A stretch of DNA of 64,000 bases from Exiguobacterium sp. RIT594 (GCF_003339585.1 NZ_QPKF01000004.1:106477-170476), one strand, 5' to 3'. Numbered from the stretch's first letter, positions 8,306-17,052 are shown. The notes: generated by a model not told the origin, from the letters alone. Numbers and translations are program-made.

Positions 8306-8320
8306 AATGGTATAACCATT
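8306..8320. promoter_or_regulatory. Palindrome AATGGT-N3-ACCATT at the paaK promoter
   Basis: The 6-base arms AATGGT and ACCATT flank ATA, immediately downstream of the putative -10 of the paa promoter. Its core TGGT-N3-ACCA (8308-8318) is repeated at the equivalent place of the divergent promoter. It is a candidate operator, perhaps for PaaX encoded at 17896-18780. Confidence 0.5.
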
Positions 8321-8372
8321 TTAAAACGGACGTTTATTTATTGTGTTATACGGACGCGGAAAGGGGTGCCAC

Positions 8373-9668
8373 TTGTATAACGAAATCTTGGAAACGATGG
8401 AAGCAGAAGAACGATCGCGCTTACAGCTTGCAAGTTTACGTGAGACCGTTCGTCATGTGATGGAACATGTTCCGTTTTATCAGACCCGATTCATGGAACG
8501 GGGTCTGAATCCGGAGGCATTCCAAACGATGGCGGATATTCAAAAGTTACCGTTCACATACAAAAGTGATTTGCGGGAACAGTATCCGTTTGGCTTGTTT
8601 GCGGTTCCGCCACAGGAAGCGGTCCGGATCCATGCCTCTTCCGGAACAAGCGGAAAACCGACCGTCGTCGGTTATACACAAAGTGACCTCGATGACTGGT
8701 CGACCGCTGTCGCACGTGGTCTGGTCGCCATCGGTGCTGAAAAAACCGACTTGTTGCACAATGCTTACGGCTACGGTTTATTCACCGGCGGACTGGGTCT
8801 GCACGGCGGAGCCGAACAACTCGGCATGACGATTGTCCCGGTCTCCGGCGGCAATACGGACCGGCAGATTACATTGATTGAAGATTTTCAGCCACGGGGA
8901 ATTTGCGGAACACCTTCTTATATGTTGCATCTTGCGGAACGGATGGAAGAAAAGGGACTGGATCCGAAGACGAGCAGCCTGCAGTACGGGATTTTTGGAG
9001 CCGAGCCATGGTCGGAAGAATTACGGCAAACCCTCGAAAACAAGTGGGGAATCCGGGCTTTTGACATCTACGGTCTCAGTGAAATCATGGGGCCCGGTGT
9101 CGCGATGGAGTGTCAGGAACAAAACGGATTACATCTGATGGATGATTTGTTTATCACAGAAGTCATTGATCCCGTAACGGGTGAACCGCTGCCAGAAGGA
9201 ATAGTCGGGGAACTCGTTTTTACAAGTTTAAAAAAGAAAGCGCTTCCAATCATTCGGTATCGCACCGGAGACCTGGCATCCGTCACGACAAAACTGTGCG
9301 GCTGCGGCCGAACGACGACCCGGATGTCGCGGGTCAAAGGGCGGACGGATGACATGATGATCATCCGCGGCGTCAACGTCTTTCCGTCCGAAATCGAACG
9401 GGTGCTGCTGCAACAACCGGGTGTCACACCGCACTATCAAATTCACCGGATTCAACGGGCCGGGCTTGAAGCATTGGAACTGCACATCGAACTTGAACCG
9501 GGAACAGTTGCGGAAGAGTTGAAGCGGATCGTCTGTCATGCGATGAAAACAGAATGTCTGATCTCGGTTGACCTCGTTTGTCACCCGCCATACGGTCTTC
9601 CGCGCTCTGAAGGGAAGGCCGTCCGGATCATCGACCGTCGCGCAGCGTCTGAGAAGAAGTTTGTTTAA
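8373..9668 (+). CDS. paaK: Phenylacetate--CoA ligase
   Basis: This 431-residue adenylate-forming enzyme activates phenylacetate to phenylacetyl-CoA with ATP in the cytoplasm, the entry step of the paa pathway. The ATP-binding loop is 'SSGTSGKPTVVGYT' (near residue 85), with 'YGLSEIMGPG' and 'RYRTGD' as the other family motifs and 'GRTDDMMIIRGVNVFPSEIE' starting the C-terminal lid. The start is taken as TTG at 8373 because GGAAAGGGGTG sits correctly upstream and the resulting length matches other PaaK proteins; a GTG ten codons earlier is possible. It is the first gene of the operon, 17 bases before paaA. Confidence 0.93.
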   Translation: MYNEILETMEAEERSRLQLASLRETVRHVMEHVPFYQTRFMERGLNPEAFQTMADIQKLPFTYKSDLREQYPFGLFAVPPQEAVRIHASSGTSGKPTVVGYTQSDLDDWSTAVARGLVAIGAEKTDLLHNAYGYGLFTGGLGLHGGAEQLGMTIVPVSGGNTDRQITLIEDFQPRGICGTPSYMLHLAERMEEKGLDPKTSSLQYGIFGAEPWSEELRQTLENKWGIRAFDIYGLSEIMGPGVAMECQEQNGLHLMDDLFITEVIDPVTGEPLPEGIVGELVFTSLKKKALPIIRYRTGDLASVTTKLCGCGRTTTRMSRVKGRTDDMMIIRGVNVFPSEIERVLLQQPGVTPHYQIHRIQRAGLEALELHIELEPGTVAEELKRIVCHAMKTECLISVDLVCHPPYGLPRSEGKAVRIIDRRAASEKKFV

Positions 9669-9685
9669 GCAGAGGAGGAACTGAA

Positions 9686-10657
9686 ATGTACGATGCGACG
9701 CATCTTTTTGAACCACCTGTCATGACTGAAGAAGAAAAATTGGAACGGTTTAAAGAACGAATTGAAAACGGAGAAAAAATCGAAGCGGACGACTGGATGC
9801 CTGATTTCTACCGCGACACGCTGATTAAGCTGATTTCCATGCACGGCATCAGTGAAATCATGGGGGCTTTACCAGAAAAGGAATGGGTGCCAAAAGCTCC
9901 GTCGTTACGCCGGAAGCTCGGCATCATGGCAAAAGTCCAGGATGAGATGGGGCACGGTCAACTTCTGCTTCGGGTCGTCGAGGATCTGATGAAGCCGTAT
10001 GGAAAAACACGGGCCGACTTAATGGATGATTTGTTTACGGGACGCCTGAAATTCCATAACGTCTTCCACATGCCGACCCGTTCGTGGGCAGATGCCGGAA
10101 CGATCGGCTGGCTCGTCGACGGAGCAGCCATCATTACTCAGACGAATATGCTCGGGGCTTCCTACGGTCCTTATGCACGGGCATTGCAACGGATTTGTGC
10201 AGAGGAAGTCTTCCATGCCCAGCACGGTGAGTCGATCATCATGGCACTGGCGGAAGGGACACCGGAACAAAAAGCGATGATTCAGGAATCCCTGGATGAG
10301 TGGTGGGAATCCCTCTTGATGTTCTTCGGTCCGGCGACGAAAGAGACGACCGGCACGTCAAAGCAGGACGTGACGATTGCCTACAAAATCCGGACGAAGA
10401 CGAACGAAGAGTTGCGTCAAAATTTCTTTACGAAATACGTTCCCCGCATCCGTTCGCTCGGACTTGTCATTCCGGATCCGACATTACGATTCGACGAGGA
10501 GACAGGACAGTGGATTTACGCCCAGCCGGACTGGACGGAATTCAAGAAAATCATTCAAGGCGGCGGCCCCCGTTCGAAGGAACGGCTCGCCTTACGCCAA
10601 ACTTCGTATCAAAACAATGCGTGGGTACGCGAGGCACTTGCTGAGACGATCGGCTGA
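9686..10657 (+). CDS. paaA: 1,2-phenylacetyl-CoA epoxidase, catalytic subunit
   Basis: The protein (323 residues) is the di-iron catalytic subunit of the PaaABC(D/E) multicomponent oxygenase that epoxidises the ring of phenylacetyl-CoA. Carboxylate and histidine ligands typical of bacterial multicomponent monooxygenases are visible in 'KVQDEMGHGQLL' and 'CAEEVFHAQHGES' (ExxH pattern twice). Length agrees with other PaaA. An AGAGGAGG sequence precedes the ATG. The C-terminus 'QNNAWVREAL' is also typical of the family. Confidence 0.95.
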   Translation: MYDATHLFEPPVMTEEEKLERFKERIENGEKIEADDWMPDFYRDTLIKLISMHGISEIMGALPEKEWVPKAPSLRRKLGIMAKVQDEMGHGQLLLRVVEDLMKPYGKTRADLMDDLFTGRLKFHNVFHMPTRSWADAGTIGWLVDGAAIITQTNMLGASYGPYARALQRICAEEVFHAQHGESIIMALAEGTPEQKAMIQESLDEWWESLLMFFGPATKETTGTSKQDVTIAYKIRTKTNEELRQNFFTKYVPRIRSLGLVIPDPTLRFDEETGQWIYAQPDWTEFKKIIQGGGPRSKERLALRQTSYQNNAWVREALAETIG

Positions 10658-10670
10658 AGGAGGAGAGACC

Positions 10671-11015
10671 ATGACGGAAACGTTTTATCAGGAGTTCGAG
10701 ATTTTCAGTAAACGGACGCCGAATGCCGCTTTTACGCATCAATTCAGCTTACTGGCACCGAATAAAGAAATGGCCCTGTTGATGGCGCAGGAAAACTTCA
10801 TGCGCCGGGAGCCGGTCGTCGACATCTGGGTCGTCAAACGGGAAGACATCCGGGGAATGACACCGGATGAAAAACAAATGCTGCAACGGCTGGATAACAA
10901 AGATTACCGGACGACGAAAGGGTACGGCTACCTGAAGAAAAAATGGCGTCATTATGAACAACAGATGCTCGACGAAAAAGAAATCATGTCCTGGCAAGGA
11001 GGCGATTCCAAATGA
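10671..11015 (+). CDS. paaB: 1,2-phenylacetyl-CoA epoxidase subunit B
   Basis: A 114-residue small subunit thought to bridge PaaA and PaaC dimers. The N-terminal 'YQEFEIFSKRTPNAAFTHQFSLLAP' region is characteristic (shown as positions 5-29; key words FEIF, HQFSL). The frame is open for far longer upstream, but AAGGAGGAGAGACC fixes the ATG at 10671, 13 bases after paaA, and gives the usual length. The end overlaps paaC by four bases. Confidence 0.93.
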   Translation: MTETFYQEFEIFSKRTPNAAFTHQFSLLAPNKEMALLMAQENFMRREPVVDIWVVKREDIRGMTPDEKQMLQRLDNKDYRTTKGYGYLKKKWRHYEQQMLDEKEIMSWQGGDSK

Positions 11016-11797
11016 CGGAAGCAGAACGTTTGGCGTTGGCTTCACTGCTCTATCAATTAGCGGATGACGACTTTTTATACGCCTACCGCGGATCGGAATG
11101 GTTGGGACTCGCCCCGCATATCGAAGAAGATGTCGCGTCGTCCTCGATTGCCCAGGATTCGATGGGGCATGCAGCGATGTACTATCAGCTGCTCGAAGAA
11201 ATCGGCGAAGGAAAGGCTGATGCACTCGCTCACGTCCGGCTTGCGCATGAACGGAAAAACTCGGTCCTCGTCGAACGGGTCAACGGACCGGGCTATTATA
11301 TGGAAAACCCGGAATACGACTGGGCCTATGCCGTGGTCCGCAACTATTGTTATACGCTTGCGAAAAAGGTTCGGATCGACTCGTTGAAAAAAAGCAGTTA
11401 TGCGCCGCTCGCGGCCCTCGCCGTCAAGGTCAACATGGAGTTGTATTATCATCTGTTGCACTGGCAAACGTGGTTCACGCAGTTGTATCAATCGACGGAA
11501 ACCGCCCGTCAGAAGATGGATGCAGCCCTCGAACGGGTGCTCGCTGACTTCGGTGATCTGTTTGACTACGGGGAAGCAGCAGAGATGATTGACGAGATGC
11601 GCTTGATTGAAGGTCAAGGGATTTTACTGGATCGTTGGTATCAGGCACTGACACCGGTCCTCGTCGATCTGAACGTCACGTTGCCGGAAATGAACATGAC
11701 CTACAACGGACGAAACGGGGAACATTCGCCTGATTTGAACGATGCCTTATCGACGCTCGGGGAAGTGTATCTGCTCGATCAGTCAGCGGTATGGTGA
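11012..11797 (+). CDS. paaC: 1,2-phenylacetyl-CoA epoxidase structural subunit C
   Basis: The 261-residue protein is related to PaaA in fold but serves as structural partner in the epoxidase. It contains degenerate ferritin-like segments (SSIAQDSMGHAAMYYQLLEE; VKVNMELYYHLLHW) and the family's 'GRNGEHSPDL' near the C-terminus. The start overlaps the paaB stop (ATGA), AAGGAGG lies upstream inside paaB, and length matches PaaC. Confidence 0.94.
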   Translation: MTEAERLALASLLYQLADDDFLYAYRGSEWLGLAPHIEEDVASSSIAQDSMGHAAMYYQLLEEIGEGKADALAHVRLAHERKNSVLVERVNGPGYYMENPEYDWAYAVVRNYCYTLAKKVRIDSLKKSSYAPLAALAVKVNMELYYHLLHWQTWFTQLYQSTETARQKMDAALERVLADFGDLFDYGEAAEMIDEMRLIEGQGILLDRWYQALTPVLVDLNVTLPEMNMTYNGRNGEHSPDLNDALSTLGEVYLLDQSAVW

Positions 11798-11811
11798 AGG
11801 GGGAACGGCAG

Positions 11812-12306
11812 ATGACGACAAGTTTAGAACAGGACATCCGGGAAGCACTTGATACGGTCAAGGATCCGGAAATTGATGCGGTCAGCATCCTCGATCTCGG
11901 GATGGTCGAAGCGACGGAATGGACGGAGACACCGTTCGGATACGATGTCCGGATTACATTGCTCCCGACATTTTTAGGATGTCCGGCGCTTGATATCATC
12001 CAAAAGAATACCGAATTCGCGTTGTTACAAGTGCCTCAGGTCAATACGGTCGATGTCGTTTTTCTGTTTGATCCACCCTGGACATCGGACCGGATTACGG
12101 AACAAGGGATTGCCGGTCTGAAGTCGTTCGGGATTGCCCCGCCGCGGGTCGTCGACGGGAAATGGGAAATCGACTGTCCGTACTGCGGATCGACGTTCGT
12201 CTCGATTGAAAATCTGTTTGGTCCAACGGCTTGCCGCAGCATTTTATATTGTAAATCATGCAAAAATCCATTCGAGGCGATGAAACCCGTCTCTACTCTC
12301 ATGTGA
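11812..12306 (+). CDS. paaD: PaaD, iron-sulfur maturation factor of the epoxidase
   Basis: This 164-residue protein has an N-terminal MIP18/DUF59 domain (DTVKDPEIDAVSILDLGMVE) and a C-terminal zinc-ribbon with 'CPYCGS' and 'CKSCKNPFEA'. PaaD proteins help mature the epoxidase, probably by metal or Fe-S delivery to its reductase. An upstream in-frame start at 11791 would overlap paaC; AAGGGGGAA is spaced properly for the ATG at 11812. The presence of PaaD without a paaE reductase gene nearby is notable. Confidence 0.93.
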   Translation: MTTSLEQDIREALDTVKDPEIDAVSILDLGMVEATEWTETPFGYDVRITLLPTFLGCPALDIIQKNTEFALLQVPQVNTVDVVFLFDPPWTSDRITEQGIAGLKSFGIAPPRVVDGKWEIDCPYCGSTFVSIENLFGPTACRSILYCKSCKNPFEAMKPVSTLM

Positions 12307-12321
12307 AGGAAGGTAATCATT

Positions 12322-12645
12322 ATGGTAAAACTAATCGCGCTTTATACACATCCGGAAAACAAGGAACAGTTTGACGAACATTACTTTAATGTCCATGGCC
12401 CACTGACGGCCAAGATTCCCGGTCTGCAACAGATGACGGTCACGAAAATCGTCGGTTCACCGATGGGCGGAGACGGTAAATACTACTTGATGTGTGAAAT
12501 GGTCTACGAAAGCCATGAAACGATGAAGGCCGGCATGCGTTCACTCGAAGGAAAAGCATCCGGAAAAGACTTGATGGGCTTTGCAGGAGATCTTGTGACG
12601 CTGATGATTGGTGAAGAAGTCCATGCTGACGCCACAGTACGTTAA
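12322..12645 (+). CDS. EthD-family small dimeric alpha/beta-barrel protein
   Basis: A 107-residue protein of the EthD family. It begins with the diagnostic 'VKLIALYTHPEN..FDEHYFNVHGPL' pattern (key residues YxHP...FxxHY...H.P) and has 'CEMVYES' and a C-terminal 'TLMIGEEV' strand. GAAGGAAGG precedes the ATG. It lies within the paa operon between paaD and an enoyl-CoA hydratase, whose start it overlaps by 23 bases, so it is cotranscribed. EthD-like barrels include isomerases and cofactorless oxygenases; a role in handling the reactive epoxide or oxepin is possible but unproven. Confidence 0.8.
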   Translation: MVKLIALYTHPENKEQFDEHYFNVHGPLTAKIPGLQQMTVTKIVGSPMGGDGKYYLMCEMVYESHETMKAGMRSLEGKASGKDLMGFAGDLVTLMIGEEVHADATVR

Positions 12646-13399
12646 GACAAGTATCGAAGGGCGAATCGGCCGGATTCGACTGAACCGTCCGGAACGTTAC
12701 AATGCCTTGAACCGGACGATGATCCGGGAAATCGTCGAAGCGATGGAACGGTTTGATCAGGACGAAGCGATTACAGTCATTGTCCTGAACGGGGAAGGAA
12801 AATCCTTTTCAGCCGGAGCCGATATCGATGAGATGGTCGACGCAACGCCGATTTCGATGGAATTACTCGATCCATTTGCCGATTGGGACCGGATCAGCCG
12901 GTTGCATAAGCCGCTGATTGCGGCGGTTCATGGATTTGTGCTCGGTGGTGGTTTTGAACTGGCACTGGCATGTGATTTGATTTATGCGACACCGGAGACC
13001 CAGTTCGGTTTCCCGGAAGTCGGACTCGGTGTCATGCCGGGCGCCGGCGGGACCCAACGCCTGACGAAACGGATCGGGCGGACCCGGGCCCTTGAATGGT
13101 TATGGACGGGAGACCGGATGCCGGCATCGGAAGCGGAACGTCTTGGAATCATCAACCGGATCGTGGAAGCAGATCAACTCGAGGCAAGTGTTTTGAAAGT
13201 TGCTGAACGGATTGCGGCACAACCGGTGATGTCCGTGCGACTGATCAAAGATGCAGTCGATAAGGCAGGTGACCTGTCGTTGCAAGACGGCATGGATCAT
13301 GAACGAAGAAATTTCTACTTACTATTCGGGACGAATGATCAGACGGAAGGGATGAAAGCCTTCCTTGACAAACGTCAACCGGCATTCAAAGGAAACTAA
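12623..13399 (+). CDS. Enoyl-CoA hydratase/isomerase (PaaF-like)
   Basis: This 258-residue crotonase-fold enzyme has the oxyanion-hole segments 'SFSAGADIDEM' and 'GFVLGGGFELALACD'. Both glutamates used for water addition by enoyl-CoA hydratase are kept: Glu in 'GGGFE' and in 'FGFPEVGLG'. It is therefore probably the 2,3-dehydroadipyl-CoA hydratase step (PaaF), though the ring isomerase role (PaaG) cannot be excluded. The ATG at 12623 lies inside the EthD gene and gives coupled translation; a TTG five codons earlier is less likely. Confidence 0.85.
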   Translation: MLTPQYVKTSIEGRIGRIRLNRPERYNALNRTMIREIVEAMERFDQDEAITVIVLNGEGKSFSAGADIDEMVDATPISMELLDPFADWDRISRLHKPLIAAVHGFVLGGGFELALACDLIYATPETQFGFPEVGLGVMPGAGGTQRLTKRIGRTRALEWLWTGDRMPASEAERLGIINRIVEADQLEASVLKVAERIAAQPVMSVRLIKDAVDKAGDLSLQDGMDHERRNFYLLFGTNDQTEGMKAFLDKRQPAFKGN

Positions 13400-13413
13400 A
13401 GGGAGTGGGAGCT

Positions 13414-14922
13414 ATGTCAACGGTACATGAAAAAACAATCGAGATGAAACGTTCCGTCTATCATCTGGTCATCAACGGCGAGCAAGTCGAAGGGACATCA
13501 GGGGAGACCTTCAAGACCTATAATCCGGCAACCGGCGAAGTCATCGCCGAAGTCGCCAAAGCGTCAAAAGAAGATGCCGATCGTGCGGTACAGGCGGCAC
13601 GCGAAGCGTTTGATCACGGGAAGTGGAAAATGTGGCCGGTCGGCCGCCGGTCGCAAGTCCTGAACAAAATTGCCGGGATCATGCGTTCACGTTTCAATGA
13701 ACTGGTGGAACTCGAGATTCTCGATACCGGAAAATCCCTCGCCGCGGCACAAGGGCAGATCACGCAAGCGATTGAAGACTTTGAGTTTTATGCCGGCGCC
13801 ATCGTCGGTCACCGCGGTGCCGTTAATAACGTGCCGGGACAGTTCCATAACTACACAGAAAAAGAACCGGTCGGTGTCTGCGCCCAAATCATTCCATGGA
13901 ACTATCCATTGATGATGGCCGCCTGGAAAGTTGCACCGGCGATCGCGGTCGGCTGTTCGGTTGTCGTCAAACCGGCGACACTGACACCGTTGACAGCCAT
14001 CATCCTCGGCGAGATTTGTCTCGAAGCCGGTGTACCGGCAGGTGTCGTCAACGTCATTCCGGGATCGGGCCGCGAAATCGGCAACCACTTGGTGGAGCAC
14101 CCGAATGTCGACAAAGTCGCCTTTACCGGTTCGACACCGGTCGGAAAAGATATCATGGGCCGGGCATCGGAAAGCTTAAAACGCGTCACGTTGGAACTCG
14201 GCGGTAAATCACCGAACCTCGTGTTTGAGGATGCCGACATCACGGCAGCCGTCGACGGGTCACTGTTCGGTATCTTCTACAACAGCGGACAGTCATGCGA
14301 AGCCCGGTCGCGCCTGTATGTCCATGAAGACATTTACGATACGTTCATGGAACAATTCGTCGCCAAAACAAAACAATTGGTACTCGGTAATCCGTTTGAT
14401 AAAGGGACGCATGTCGGGGCTATCATCGATCAACAACAGCTTGATGTCATCGACGGTTATGTCCAGTCGGCAAAAGCGGACGGAGCTACGATCTTGACGG
14501 GAGGTCAAATCGAGAAAGTGGCTGGTTTTGAAGAAGGTTTCTGGTATGCACCGACAATCATTGCCGATGTCACACACGAGATGAAAGTTGTCCAGGAAGA
14601 AATCTTTGGACCGGTCGTCGTCGTGATGAAGTTCAAGGATGAAAAAGAAGCCGTTCGTTTAGCAAACGACACGGAGTTCGGACTTGGGTCGGCAATTTGG
14701 ACAAAAGACGGAGCACGCGCGACGCGGATTGCGAATCAAATCAAAGCCGGTATCGTCATGATCAACTGTCCGTTCTCAGCCTTCCCGGGCACACCGTTCG
14801 GCGGCTACAAACAATCTGGTTTCGGGCGCGAACTCTGCATCGAGACACTTGATTTATATACGGAAACGAAAAGTATCCTGTCGTATTACGGCAGTCGTCC
14901 ACTTAATCCGTTCGGACTGTAA
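13414..14922 (+). CDS. Aldehyde dehydrogenase of the paa pathway
   Basis: The 502-residue NAD(P)+ aldehyde dehydrogenase has the catalytic Glu in 'LELGGKSP' and the catalytic Cys in 'NSGQSCEA'. In this operon it probably oxidises the semialdehyde formed on ring hydrolysis (3-oxo-5,6-dehydrosuberyl-CoA semialdehyde), the job done by the N-terminal domain of E. coli PaaZ. Here the MaoC-type hydrolase domain of PaaZ is absent: the protein ends after the aldehyde dehydrogenase fold. GGGAGTGGGAGCT precedes the ATG at 13414; an in-frame start three codons earlier is less well placed. An alternative role is phenylacetaldehyde oxidation to phenylacetate. Confidence 0.85.
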   Translation: MSTVHEKTIEMKRSVYHLVINGEQVEGTSGETFKTYNPATGEVIAEVAKASKEDADRAVQAAREAFDHGKWKMWPVGRRSQVLNKIAGIMRSRFNELVELEILDTGKSLAAAQGQITQAIEDFEFYAGAIVGHRGAVNNVPGQFHNYTEKEPVGVCAQIIPWNYPLMMAAWKVAPAIAVGCSVVVKPATLTPLTAIILGEICLEAGVPAGVVNVIPGSGREIGNHLVEHPNVDKVAFTGSTPVGKDIMGRASESLKRVTLELGGKSPNLVFEDADITAAVDGSLFGIFYNSGQSCEARSRLYVHEDIYDTFMEQFVAKTKQLVLGNPFDKGTHVGAIIDQQQLDVIDGYVQSAKADGATILTGGQIEKVAGFEEGFWYAPTIIADVTHEMKVVQEEIFGPVVVVMKFKDEKEAVRLANDTEFGLGSAIWTKDGARATRIANQIKAGIVMINCPFSAFPGTPFGGYKQSGFGRELCIETLDLYTETKSILSYYGSRPLNPFGL

Positions 14923-14930
14923 AAACCAAG

Positions 14931-14958
14931 CGTGCGGACGTTCGTCCGCACGTTTTTT
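14931..14958 (+). terminator. Intrinsic terminator inside the paa operon
   Basis: CGTGCGGAC (14931-14939) pairs perfectly with GTCCGCACG (14944-14952) around GTTC and is followed by TTTTTT. This textbook terminator lies in the 52-base gap between the aldehyde dehydrogenase and paaH. The remaining 16 bases before paaH hold only its ribosome binding site, so the downstream genes must depend on read-through or antitermination, giving lower expression of paaH-paaJ-hydratase. Confidence 0.85.
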
Positions 14959-14974
14959 AAAGGAGGAAAATCAG

Positions 14975-15847
14975 ATGATGGTTCAACAGATGGTGGTCGT
15001 AGGGTCAGGTGTGATGGGCAGAGGGATTGCATACGTAGCAGCAGCCAGCGGATTTGCCGTGACATTGGTCGATGTCGAGCAACAGTTGCTGACGTCCGCA
15101 CAACAGGAATTGGAACAGGTTGCCGATAAAGCCATCGTCCGAGGGAAAATGACGACGGAAGAAGTCGGGCAACTGTTCGACCGTTTGCGTTATGCAACGG
15201 ATTTAAAGGAGTCTGTCAGAGACGCAGATCTTGTGATTGAAGCCGTTCCGGAACGGCTTGAGATTAAGCGGACAGTCTTTGAGACACTGGACCGTTATGC
15301 GCCGGCTGGTTGTATTTTTGCGACCAATACGTCGACGATGAGCCCGACCGAGATTGCTTCGTTTACGAAACGTCCGGAACGGGTCATGGCGATGCATTTC
15401 TTTAATCCGGTTCACCGGATGCCGCTCGTCGAACTGGCACGGGGGCTTGAAACGTCAGAAGAGACCGTGTCGATTTGTGAAACCGTTGCGCAACAAATGG
15501 GGAAAGAGACAGTTGTCATCCGGGAGTTTCCCGGATTCGTCACGTCACGCATCAGTGCCCTTGTCGGCAATGAAGCATTTTATATGTTGCAGGAAGGACT
15601 CGGCACACCGGAAGAAATTGATAAAGCAATTAAGCTCGGACTGAACTATCCGATGGGACCGTTCGAACTCGGGGATCTCGTCGGACTCGACACCCGCTTA
15701 AACAATCTACGGTATCTTCACGAAAAGTTAGGCGAAAAATACCGTCCGGCACCGCTCCTCGAACAATACGTCAAAGCAGGACGTCTCGGACGGAAAACCG
15801 GGCGCGGCGTCTATGATTATTCGGACAGCGGGGTGAAGAGCCGATGA
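14975..15847 (+). CDS. paaH: 3-hydroxyacyl-CoA dehydrogenase
   Basis: This 290-residue NAD+ enzyme oxidises 3-hydroxyadipyl-CoA to 3-oxoadipyl-CoA. The Rossmann motif is 'VVGSGVMGRGIA', and the catalytic His and following Asn pattern appear in 'MHFFNPVHRMPLVE'; 'FPGFVTSRI' and 'GPFELGDLVGLD' are family signatures of 3-hydroxybutyryl-CoA dehydrogenases. AAAGGAGG sits six to nine bases before the ATG at 14975; a longer frame begins upstream inside the preceding gene and terminator and is rejected. It overlaps paaJ by four bases. Confidence 0.92.
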   Translation: MMVQQMVVVGSGVMGRGIAYVAAASGFAVTLVDVEQQLLTSAQQELEQVADKAIVRGKMTTEEVGQLFDRLRYATDLKESVRDADLVIEAVPERLEIKRTVFETLDRYAPAGCIFATNTSTMSPTEIASFTKRPERVMAMHFFNPVHRMPLVELARGLETSEETVSICETVAQQMGKETVVIREFPGFVTSRISALVGNEAFYMLQEGLGTPEEIDKAIKLGLNYPMGPFELGDLVGLDTRLNNLRYLHEKLGEKYRPAPLLEQYVKAGRLGRKTGRGVYDYSDSGVKSR

Positions 15848-17052
15848 GACGTGTCGCGATCATGGATGCGGTCCGTACACCAATCGGCCGCTATAACGGA
15901 GTACTCAAAGACGTCCGGCCGGATGATTTAGGGGCTTGTGTCATCAAAGCGCTCGTTGATCGAAATCCGGAGCTGGATCCGCATTTAATCGAAGAAGTGA
16001 TTTTTGGAAATGCCAATCAGGCGGGAGAAGACAACCGGAATGTCGCCCGCATGTCTGGCCTGCTTGCCGGTCTGCCGGTCGAAGTTGCCGGAACAACCGT
16101 TAACCGGTTGTGCGGTTCCGGACTCGATGCTGTCATCGCCGCAGCCCGGGCGATTGCGATGAACGAAGGGGAGATTTATATTGCCGGCGGAACGGAAAGC
16201 ATGACCCGGGCTCCGCTCGTCATGGGCAAGCCGGAAACCGGTTTCGCCCGCGGGAATCCGGCGATCTACGATACGACGATCGGGTGGCGGTTCGTCAATG
16301 AAAAACTACAAGATATGTACGGAACAGACTCGATGCCGGAGACAGCGGAACATGTAGCGGTCCGCTATGGTATCTCTCGGGAGGCACAGGATGATTTTGC
16401 CTATTTAAGTCAGCAACGGGCGAAACAGGCGATGGAGACACATCGTTTTCAAACAGAACTTGTTCCGGTGCAGTATACGACACGCAAAGGACAGGTCGTC
16501 GAAGTGAAGACGGATGAACATCCACGTCCCGACACGAGTCGTGAAAAACTGGGCACGCTTAAAAGCCTGTTTCCGAACGGCACCGTCACGGCAGGGAATG
16601 CTTCCGGTGTCAACGACGGGGCAGCTGCCTTGTTATTGATGAGTGAAGAAACAGCGGAACGTCTCGGGTTGACGCCGCTCGCCTATTACCGGGCCAGTGC
16701 CGTTGCCGGCGTCGAACCGGCTGTCATGGGAATCGGACCGGTTGATGCGACGCGCAAAGCGCTGAACCGGGCAGGATTGACGGTCGACCAGCTGGATTTG
16801 ATTGAACTCAACGAAGCGTTTGCGGCGCAAAGCGTCGCCTGTATGCAAGAACTCGAATTACCAGCGGAAAAAGTTAATGTCAACGGAGGAGCGATTGCCT
16901 TTGGTCATCCGCTCGGTGCCAGTGGGGCACGGATTTTAACGACGTTGATTCACGAGATGTGCCGTACGAATCAGACATACGGTCTCGCGACGATGTGTGT
17001 CGGAGTCGGACAAGGCATTGCCCTCGTCGTTGAACGGGAGGGACTCACATGA
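15844..17052 (+). CDS. paaJ: 3-oxoadipyl-CoA thiolase
   Basis: The 402-residue thiolase cleaves 3-oxoadipyl-CoA (and possibly 3-oxo-5,6-dehydrosuberyl-CoA) with CoA to acetyl-CoA and succinyl-CoA. The nucleophilic cysteine is in 'NRLCGSGLDAV', the catalytic His in 'GHPLGASGAR' and the second Cys in 'MCVGVGQG'. 'GNANQAGEDNRNVARMS' is the motif typical of PcaF/PaaJ thiolases rather than acetoacetyl-CoA thiolases. It is coupled to paaH and to the next gene by ATGA overlaps. Confidence 0.93.
   Translation: MRRVAIMDAVRTPIGRYNGVLKDVRPDDLGACVIKALVDRNPELDPHLIEEVIFGNANQAGEDNRNVARMSGLLAGLPVEVAGTTVNRLCGSGLDAVIAAARAIAMNEGEIYIAGGTESMTRAPLVMGKPETGFARGNPAIYDTTIGWRFVNEKLQDMYGTDSMPETAEHVAVRYGISREAQDDFAYLSQQRAKQAMETHRFQTELVPVQYTTRKGQVVEVKTDEHPRPDTSREKLGTLKSLFPNGTVTAGNASGVNDGAAALLLMSEETAERLGLTPLAYYRASAVAGVEPAVMGIGPVDATRKALNRAGLTVDQLDLIELNEAFAAQSVACMQELELPAEKVNVNGGAIAFGHPLGASGARILTTLIHEMCRTNQTYGLATMCVGVGQGIALVVEREGLT

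Noticed and set aside
14849..14974. Longer N-terminus for paaH
   Set aside because: It would cross the aldehyde dehydrogenase end and the intrinsic terminator; AAAGGAGG points to ATG 14975.
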